Shown here one piece after another: positions 55,901 through 64,000 of a stretch of DNA of 64,000 nt. The notes beneath the pieces are model-generated. The model was not told where the DNA came from. It searched no databases and saw only the letters and a list, made by a program, of their open reading frames with translations. Made by a program: the position numbers and the translations under genes. The stretch is from Deroplatys truncata (taxonomy: Eukaryota; Arthropoda; Insecta; Mantodea; Mantidae): positions 198,088,565 to 198,152,564 of the forward strand of contig CM060988.1 of the NCBI GenBank assembly GCA_030765065.1. Reading direction: 5' to 3'. Within the stretch, counting starts at the first letter, position 1. Every line of letters starts with the position of its first letter.

Positions 55901-56240
55901 TGGTCCACCGTTTCCTCTTTCCAGCAGTTGGCAGTGGGGAGGGAGGAGTTTAAGTGGAACAAAGCAAATATAATGTGTAATTCCAATATTTTAGCTTTGC
56001 AGTGATGAAACTTCCCAATTTATTTTAAGGAAACTGTTACAGTATCATAAATGCTAATACAGGTGTAATGTATCATTATTTATTTCACCACTACTAAACT
56101 TAGCCCCTCTTTCATTGAGTCTACCTGCTTTCCTGGACAATCTCAACATTATTTGAAATGTTGCTATTTCCACTCACTGAGAACAAGGAGCACTTACTTG
56201 TCCTTATTTCATTATCTCCAGATCTCTCAACTTTTTCAGT

Positions 56241-56241
<1 letters not shown>
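55901..56241. other. No gene seen
   Basis: A short interval between the DDE transposon and the microsatellite. No feature is recognised. One transposon end should lie within its first ~100 bases. Confidence 0.4.

Positions 56242-56311
<70 letters not shown>
56242..56311. repeat. (AAT)n microsatellite at a LINE tail
   Basis: About 23 AAT units directly adjoin the 3-prime end of the minus-strand LINE, whose terminus on that strand reads TTTGACAATAAAGATTATT. The array is therefore an expansion of the LINE's own short tail repeat. Confidence 0.9.
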
Positions 56312-58420
56312 CTTTATTGTCAAAGAGCAGTATATAACTACTATAAACATAGTCATAAAACCTGTATGATTACATATGATTAAAATTCAAATTTATAACA
56401 ATGGCATTTGCCACATATGGTTCTCATATTCAGTAATACTATAGAAAGCCATGCCCTTTAAAAAGATTTCAAGATATATATTAAACTGCTTTAGGGGAAG
56501 TGTTTGGATACTAGGAGGTAGTATATTAAAAAGCTTAAGACCTGTATATAAATAGTGATTTTGAGTTTTACTCAGTCTAAAGTAAGGCATTCCTAAATTT
56601 TTATTGTTTCTAGTATATGGATTGCGTATAGTATTTCTAGAAGGTAAGATTTGATGGTTTTCTTTTATATATAATAAACAACTGAGTATGTAAAGACTAG
56701 GAACAGTTAAAACTTTTAATTCTTTGAAATAATTTTTATATGAATCTATATTTTTTAAGTTTTTGATGCAACAAATTGCTTTCTTTTGCCACTTAAAGAC
56801 AGTGTTGGCTCCACTTGCATTGATAGGATTCCATAATTAAGATGAGAATGAAATAAAGCATAATATATATTCAACAATGATTTCTCATTAATAATAATGG
56901 ATTTTAATCTATTAAGCACATACATAACTCTTAGCCAGTTATGAGGAAAGTTTATTTGTATGTACATTCCAATTTAATTTACCATCTAAATGCAATCCAA
57001 GTAGCTTTACAGTACTTATATTGCAATCTTCATGTCTTAGAGTAAATACAATTTTTTTTTCTGTTTTCATATTATTAATTGCTAGTTGATTAATTTTAAA
57101 CCAGTAGGTGGATTTTTCCCACATTCACTTGTTAAATTGCTCAATAGTGTCCATTTTTTCTGCTGTAGTAATAAAGGTAGTATCATCGGTATATAATATA
57201 GATTTATGTGGAAGGTAGTCAGGTAAATCATTTATATATATTAAAAACAAAAATCTTCCAAGTCCATATCCCTGGGGTACACCTTTTCTAATTCTTAAGG
57301 CTTTAGAATATTTATTATGTATAGAGGCAATCTGAAATATGTTGTCCAGGTAAGATTTTAATAACAATAACTCAGAGTGTTTAATTCCATAAAATTCTAA
57401 CTTTTTTATAAGAATATTGTGTGATATGTTATGAAAGCTTTAGTTAAATGAATAAGTGTAACACATCACTACCTTTTGCTTTCAAAGCTCTCCAATATAG
57501 TTTGCATTACACTTTCCACTGCTTTTGTGGTAGATAAGTTTCTTTCTAAAACCATATTGTGAGGTATTAGTTAAATTAAATTTATACATTACTACTTCAA
57601 TGACTTTGGATATTACTGCAACTAAGAATATAGGTCTGTAATTGCAAATATTGTCTTTGTCCCCCTTTTTACATGTGGGCATAGTTTAAGTAATTTTGAG
57701 ACAATCTGGATATATTGAATTATCCAAAAGAAGATTTATTAAATACACAAGTGGATAACACAGAATATCAATAGTTTTCTTAATTATATAATTAGATAAC
57801 CCATAATAATCTGTAGATTTGGATAATTTAAACTTCGAAACAATATTAATAATTTCAAGTGCACTAACATGTCGCCATTTAAAACTACCAACTCTCCTGT
57901 GGTGAATTTGCTGTAATTGTAATAATTTAGTTATTTTTCCGTCTGTCTTGGAATTGTCACTAGCAGAATAGCTTATACCTTCTTCACCAATAATGGTTGA
58001 GTTAAATTCATTAGGTGTAAATGGTAGTTTAGTTAATTATTTCTGGATGACTCGTCTTTAACAACGTTCCACACAGCTTTACACTTATTGTTACTAGTCT
58101 CAATATAATTCTCAATGCCTCTACATTTAGCTTCATGGATTTTCTTTCTGCATATTTTCTCTATTTGTCTATATATGTTTTTTATATTTATCATTTTTAC
58201 AGCTTTTGTCATATAGTATATTTAATATTTTATACTTTTTAATTCAAGAGTATACCAATTGACCTGTGGTATCCTTTTCCTACTACTTTTAGAGATATTA
58301 ACCTGTATTCTAGGGCAGATTTTATTATAATTTATAATCAGTGTGTGCAGAAACCTATGATAGAAGGAGGCTATCTGCAGAATTTTGATATGCTTTGTCC
58401 TTTGCTACACTTTTTACCTG
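56312..58420 (-). mobile_element. Jockey-like LINE, ORF2 C-terminal two thirds, degenerate
   Basis: Reverse-transcriptase blocks occur right to left in order. NYRPIFLVAVISKVIEVVMY and SQYGFRKK are at about 57540-57640. RKGVPQGYGLGRFLFLIYIN, then YTDDTTF, are at about 57170-57300; YTDDT stands for the catalytic YADDT with both aspartates kept. KLLGLHLDGKLNWNVH is near 56960-57010, and GLKLFNILPPSIQTL near 56500-56540. A 3-prime UTR with an AATAAA signal precedes the AAT tail. Frameshifts separate the blocks. Above 57700 a decayed linker region is traceable to about 58420. Confidence 0.9.
57125..57682 (-). pseudogene. LINE reverse transcriptase core, broken
   Basis: Two open frames (57482-57682 and 57125-57367) cover the finger and palm region. 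NYRP, the FR motif, GVPQG and the YTDDT active site are recognisable. A deletion and frameshift near 57370-57480 removes the DF..AFD aspartate region, so the protein cannot be functional even though the second catalytic motif is intact. Confidence 0.85.
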
Positions 58421-60471
58421 TTTAAAAAAACAATCAAACTGAAACACTAAAACATTTATGTATAGAAAATAAGAAACTTTCAGCTAACATTTCAAGTATA
58501 CTTGAGAAGTTAAGCTGCAATAAGTGTTAATGCAAGCAAGTCATAAGGTGTTGTAAAGCACTGGATGCACATGGTTGTTGAGGTAAACTACACATAGGAC
58601 GAGTGTAATAGTAGTATTCAAGCAGGATATGCTCATCTCAAGCAAACACTTAGGTGATATACTATTTAAGGTGGAAATGAAACTTATGATTCAATTTCAT
58701 TAAACAAAAATCTTTGTTAATTTAAATGTGACTGGAGGGCAGGTGCTAAACTGTCATTAGCTCCTCACTGGATCCACCTCTACATGCTCTTTATACATTA
58801 AATAAAATATTACTTTCAAACTAACAATGCACATATACCTATACATATCAGGGAATATAATTTATCAGGTATTTCTACAAGAATAGCTGTTTTCATCTTT
58901 ATATGAGCATTAAAGTTTATAACAGGCTCTGTCAGGTTTCTACTAAAGCACTTGCAAGCTGCCACATCAAATCCATAACCATGTGGGAATTCCTACAGAA
59001 ACCTTATAAAACTGGGAAAAGGTAGCAATGTTAACATTGGGTGAGTGCCAGGGCATAAAGGAATTGAGGGCAATGAAAAAGTGGATTCCATTGAACAGAA
59101 ACTGAATCAGTTTTGGAAATTCCCTTATGCTGCCTAAACAGATCCACACATTTGAATGGATTCTGCAAACCTAAGGAGTTTTGTATCAAAGTGGAGGTGA
59201 GCAAGCACAGTAACTAATGATAGTTGAGCCGTCATTGTTGGTAATCGAAAACCTTTGAGACCTAGCAGAAGATTGTAGAGAAGATGGCCTCTCAAAGAAA
59301 GAGGTACTAGGGTTGTAGAAGGTAGGAATCAAAATCCCAAAATGGAGAGGTTGTTACCAAGAAATTAGATAAAATACCTCTAGCTGTAATAAATGGAAGA
59401 GAGCACTTTAAAACAAGACCTAGAGAAAGCTTAAAATACAAATAAACCCAAGATTATAGTATTAGGGCACAATTGGACTGTCCCAAAAGAAATATCCCAG
59501 TGCAAATTTTGATGGCTAAAACACTGAATTAAAACACATATAATTTCTGTATATTTACATTCATATGATGTCATACATCAGCCAGCTTGAGCAAAGTGTT
59601 GAGACTAATACTATGATTTTAAATTATTTTTTGTAATTCCTCTCATACCCATAAGTGGATATGTGACCATATGGGTATCTTGATATCTACTAGGGGAATA
59701 GTGGTTAAGAGTATGTATTCTGTAAACTTCATTTTATTGTAGCTTAGTGGTAAAAGATATTTAAAAGTCGGTTTTTTGGGGTTTTTTTTTACCTGACCCT
59801 GCAAAAATGCAGAGGAGGAGGAAGTAGTCTAGAGTGAAGGGAGAAAGGCTGGCAGTATTCCCCTACGTGAAACAACAGGAAGCATAAGGTTTTACTGCTC
59901 AAATATACGCCAGTAGATTATTCAACTGTGATTGTCCTTGATTTAGATTCTTCTTAAAGTAATTATACACATTATATATCACCTCCTGTGTCTAAGAATG
60001 CAAAACTTTACTTCCACCCAATTTACTTTTAGCTACAGACATAGTGATACAATAATCATGCACATGACTGTGCTATAGTCACTCAGAACACGTGGTGATG
60101 CCACCTTATCTCATGAATATGCAGCTGCTAGTGTTACTACTGACCCAATACCCCTCCCAGAAGATAACGGGCTTGTCTAGCTACTGTGCTAGCTACTGAA
60201 AAAATCAGCCTATACTTGTAACTAATACAGGATGTCAATTGTAATCTACTGAACCCTGCCAAACATTCAATTAATGTAGCTGCAGAAATAGTATCTGAAT
60301 AATTTACAAATGCAAGGTCCTGTAAATGTGTACTCTTTGACAATCTATAATGGTTGTACATAATGTTAAGAGTACGCAACCACAATGTACAAGGGTAAGC
60401 ATTCCCAAATGTTTCCTTACATAAATAAATCTTTTTATCCAAATTACATGCACCTTATATGGATGAAATAA
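58421..60471. other. No gene seen
   Basis: No domain-bearing frame, RNA gene or repeat is recognised. The minus-strand frame 60137-60442 (101 residues) has no recognisable domain and lies next to the Tigger remnant, so it may be 3-prime flanking sequence of that element. Confidence 0.4.
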
Positions 60472-61530
60472 TCATAATAATGAACTGGAAATAGCTTTCA
60501 GGCACTTACAACAAGTGAAAGAACATGTAAATTTAGGCACAATCATAATAATCCACCCACAACCTCTGTAATCGGTACAATGTTCATACATTACCCAATC
60601 TGTTTCTGGAGGATCCATGTATTTCTCTCCACAAAGTGGACAAGCAATTTCAATCTTGTCAGCTGTTGTCATTAAGCCCTTCTTCTTCTTCTTCAGGTTC
60701 TTCCATTTGTAATCATTATTAATTTGTTTTATAGTGTCATCACATATTCATTCTTTATCCTACACGATTCAAGGGGCTTTGCAACTTTAGCCTCTACTAC
60801 TTTTCCTTTCTGTGTAGTGTAACTTTTTCCACTGTTTTTTGCACATTTCCTTTCTTGCCTGGCTTTTCTCATTGAAATCGCTTGTCCACTTTGTGGAGAG
60901 AAATACATTCTCGCTTGTTCACTACAAGTCTGATATTTTCATCTGCTAATATTGCTTCCACTTATTTTATTTCCTCTTCAGTAACAGTCAAATCATTTTC
61001 TATTTCATGACTTTCACCTTCCAGTTCATCATTTACACTAAATTTATTGATTAAATCCAGTACTATTTTGGAGTTTTTCTTCCTTTCTGCTTTTTGGATG
61101 TCTTAGAGCTTTTTTAAACAGTGAACCTCCAATTCTGAGGAGGATGAATGTCCCTTGGTGACAGGTTGGTAAAACCTGGCTTTTGGTTTGGTGTGGAGGG
61201 GGGGGGGGTATCATGCTGGAAGGTCCTGGCTTCTGATTTAATTTTGAGGGACTCATCAGTGAAGCTTCACAGGAGCAAAATTCTCATCACTGTAAACGTC
61301 CACATTTCATACCTAATAACAAATTTTGAAAGCTTCAACACCTTTCTCAATTGAAGTAACCCTATTGTTAGCATTTCCAAAGAGTCTTCTCCAATCTGAT
61401 ACTGTGTGACAGTCCTCTACAGATGTGAAATGTGCCCTTGAGAAAACACTGTTTTTAATGATCCTAAAAAATACCCTATCAAACCATTGCACTTTAAAAA
61501 AAATGAACTGCCCCATAGCTTTAAACATTT
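60472..61530 (-). mobile_element. Tigger/pogo-like transposase, C-terminal remnant
   Basis: Right to left, the frames read VTSIEKGVEAFKICYEMWTF (61313-61528), corresponding to the A..GF..TGI.P.N.....D block after the DDE domain. SLMSPSKLNQKPGPSSM and an IGGSLFKKALRHPKSRKEEK basic linker (61044-61256) follow. Last comes a cysteine cluster, IEIACPLCGEKYMDPPETDW then EHCTDYRGCGW (60560-60672), the PHD-like ending of many insect Tigger transposases. The catalytic domain is absent, the second half of the cluster lacks its W-H pair, and no TIRs were located. A piece of the cluster is repeated in inverse orientation at 60871-60908. Confidence 0.6.
60617..60908. repeat. 38-bp inverted repeat from the cysteine-cluster region
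   Basis: ATGTATTTCTCTCCACAAAG through TTTCAAT at 60617-60654 is repeated as its reverse complement at 60871-60908 with one mismatch; the two are about 216 bases apart. Both therefore encode the same CPLCGEKY-type motif, on opposite strands. Confidence 0.9.
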
Positions 61531-63415
61531 AAGAACAAGAATTCACATGACATGAAAGAACTGCATGAGCCCAAAGGTACGCAAGCAAACTCTTAATCGC
61601 ATATTCTTGGCCACAAGCTTTACAATTGGTAGCACTAAATACCCTCATTGTAACACATGCCTTTGAACATCACGTGTTAATGTTAAGAAGAAATTCCTCT
61701 CTCTGTTATATGCAAACAATATAACATTCAGTCACATTCACTGTCTCTTTGTTAAACTTACAAGAAACTGAAAGAAATGATCAAATATCATCAAAAGGGC
61801 ATTTTTTATCATAATAATAACTGAAGCAGATCGTTAGCATGACCAACATCTTCTCTATTCTAGTAGCTACGTCAACGCATGAAGATTGACACTTTTGCCA
61901 ACAGTGAAATATCTTAACCACTAATTAGTATGCACAATTTAGACAACTTTCCCATATGTTTGATCTTTTTGCTACAAAAATGCACAAATTCAAATTTCAT
62001 TAACAATTATAAGCACAATTTCCAAATTTTTATCAAATAAAAGTCAACATAGATTTACACAATATAGTAAATATACAAGTGAAAGTGCTAACAGAAAAAC
62101 AAGGTGCCTCAAAAGGCCATCAAATAATGTACAAATATAATCTATAAATAACCGCACATGATTTAACATCTCGCCAAATGCAAAGGCCTTAAAAGTGAGG
62201 CAGTATTTTATTGCCTAAATGATATTAATTGTATTTTTTTATTAATTCAATTCAATAACAGCACACCTTGAAAACAGTATGTATATAATTATTATATAAA
62301 TTGTATGTAAAGTCATTGTAAATACTTATTTTTATTGTAAACGTATTTATTAGTAATATGTAAATGTTTATATACTCTAATAGTGAAAAAACTGTGAGAA
62401 TACTATGTTTTAGGATGTTAATAATGAGGCAATAATGTAATTTTGGTGACAATAATGTGTATGGAGTTTTAAAAATAATGGTTACGAAAAAGATCGGTAA
62501 TAAACGTAATTTTGCTTACAGTTTGGAATTAAGCAATCAAAAGTAAAGAAAGATTTTTAGTTTGAATATTTAAATTCTATTAGACTAGAATTAGCCAATA
62601 AGAAAACGGCATTACCCAAGCTAAAGATTTTTACCGTTGAATCTAGTAAGTCTCGGGCAAGATGTAGTACAGAGCAGATGTGAAAGTCTCAGGCAAGATA
62701 TTAGACAGAGCAGACGTGAAAAAATGTTGTAAAGTATAAATGATAAAATTTGTGTTCTCCGCCAAAAATGTATTAAGTGCTCACAGTATTATTTTATAAA
62801 GTGTTGTGTTTACAAAATGTGCATATATAAAGTGAAATAAAAAGAAGTAAAAATTAAAAAGTAAATTGTGTGGCGTCTTATAATTTGAGTCTTATCACAA
62901 CCTTGCAATAAATCGTGTTTCTATAGTGCGACTGAAAGCAGCTGAGGCAAATAACTTTAATAATATTACGTAAAAACAAGCATCATCTTCACTATAAAGT
63001 TTGGCGTCCTAAAATTCAAACAATATCAAAGTGCATCTTCATTACGTAACCTTAATAATATTTACGTAACCTACAAACTGCAAGTTGAAGAAATATTCTT
63101 TCTTCAGAAGTGATAACTTGCAGACTTTATATTGGGAAGCCAGAGGGAAAATGGTGCAGATCAATTAATCCCCAGTGCCATTGGTGAACAACAACAACAA
63201 CATAACTGCACATGAACAAGTAATTACATGATTTATACACTTTATATGAGGAGCGTCATTTCATAACAGTTTTTCTGCTGCTTTTATAAAAATCAGTTTT
63301 AATATTTATTTTACATTATAAATGTGTCAAATTTAAATATGTAGTAAATGTTTCAGAGCAAATTTCTCCCATATTAATATGATGTTACAAGAAAACTTAC
63401 CACTTCAGTAGTCTT
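61531..63415. other. No gene seen
   Basis: AT-rich sequence. A short tandem duplication of ~38 bases occurs at about 62648-62722 (AGTCTCGGGCAAGATG and AGTCTCAGGCAAGATA, each continuing to AGAGCAGA and GTGAA). Nothing else is recognised. Confidence 0.45.
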
Positions 63416-64000
63416 ATGAACTGGGCAGATCAAAACAAGAATACTCTATGAAACTGGGCACAACAAAATCTGTGTACTCTGTGAGCTAGACAGTTCAAAA
63501 CATTAGTATTCTGTGAAACTGGATAGGTCAAAACAGTACTCTGTGAACTGGGCAGTTCACAACATGAACACTCCTATGAATTGGGCAGTTCATAACATGA
63601 ACACTCCTATGAATTGGGCAGTTCATAACATGAACACTCCTATGAACTGGGCAGTTCACAACATGAACACTCCTATGAACTGGGCAGTTTACAACATGAG
63701 TACTCTGTGAACTGGGGAGTTCACATGAGCACTCTATGAACTGGGCAGTTCACAACATGAGCACTCTGTTAACTGAGCAGTTTACAACATGAGCACTCTG
63801 TGAACAGGGCAGTTCATAACATGAGCACTCTGTGACTGGGCAGTTCACAACATGTGCGTTCTGTGAACTGGTCAGTTCACAACATGAGCACTCTCTGAAC
63901 TGGGCAGTTCATAACATGAGCACTCTGTGAACTGGGCAGTTCACAACATGAGCACTCTTTGAACTGGGCAGTTCATAACATGAGCACTCTGTGAACTGGG
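63416..64000. repeat. Minisatellite, 32-33 bp unit with palindromic core
   Basis: About 17 units of the form TGAACTGGGCAGTTCACAAC then ATGAGCACTCTG run to the window edge and presumably beyond. The first units are more diverged. Each unit contains the palindrome GAACTGGGCAGTTC. Units of exactly 33 bases (63545-63680) stay in frame and read NWAVHNMNTPM repeatedly. Neighbouring 31-32-base units break the frame, so this is not evidence of a gene. Confidence 0.95.

Noticed and set aside
63416..64000. CRISPR-like array of regularly spaced palindromic repeats
   Set aside because: There are no unique spacers: the whole unit repeats. The genome is an animal one.

Overview
This is an animal nuclear DNA window, AT-rich and crowded with transposons, with intron-like spacing and no bacterial gene organisation. 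C2H2 zinc fingers, Jockey-like LINEs, mariner, Tigger and DUF4817-type transposons and tRNA-derived SINEs point to an insect. The polyneopteran flavour (cockroach, termite or stick insect) is only a tentative guess.

The main structure is a head-to-tail segmental duplication carrying two paralogous minus-strand genes. Copy A spans about 364-24880 and copy B about 31008-52362. In each copy the order, read right to left, is: a putative non-coding first exon (24814-24880; 52310-52362), a large exon made of about 43-45-residue repeats bearing IKEE motifs (10960-11717; 41978-43359), an intron containing a roughly 94-98 bp satellite, and a C2H2 zinc-finger exon (remnant 364-472; much fuller 29982-31116). 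The two copies are damaged in complementary ways. A keeps an open repeat exon but its zinc-finger exon is cut off by LINE sequence. B keeps most of the finger exon (with two frameshifts) and has an expanded repeat array, but the start of its repeat exon is broken.

Because A and B are collinear, many insertions can be read against an empty site in the other copy: a SINE (1966-2263), a TIR element (2946-3687), a LINE 3-prime end (33295-33767), a DUF4817-type foldback element (40493-41499), a THAP transposon (12471-15173) and a mariner (15254-16533). The intronic satellite is a nest: a retroposon (6324-7478), a Penelope-like element (7524-9466), a LINE with ORF1 (34029-35790) and a SINE (36460-36748). 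The first three have clear target-site duplications.

Between A and B (about 24880-29900) lie possible plus-strand exon remnants, a Ty3/gypsy integrase remnant, and two copies of a hammerhead-ribozyme-like motif just downstream of gene B. To the right of B are a hAT 5-prime end, a DDE transposon split by a LINE, another LINE ending in a long AAT microsatellite, a Tigger C-terminal remnant, and a 32-33 bp minisatellite that runs off the window. No intact housekeeping gene, tRNA gene, rRNA gene or CRISPR array was recognised.
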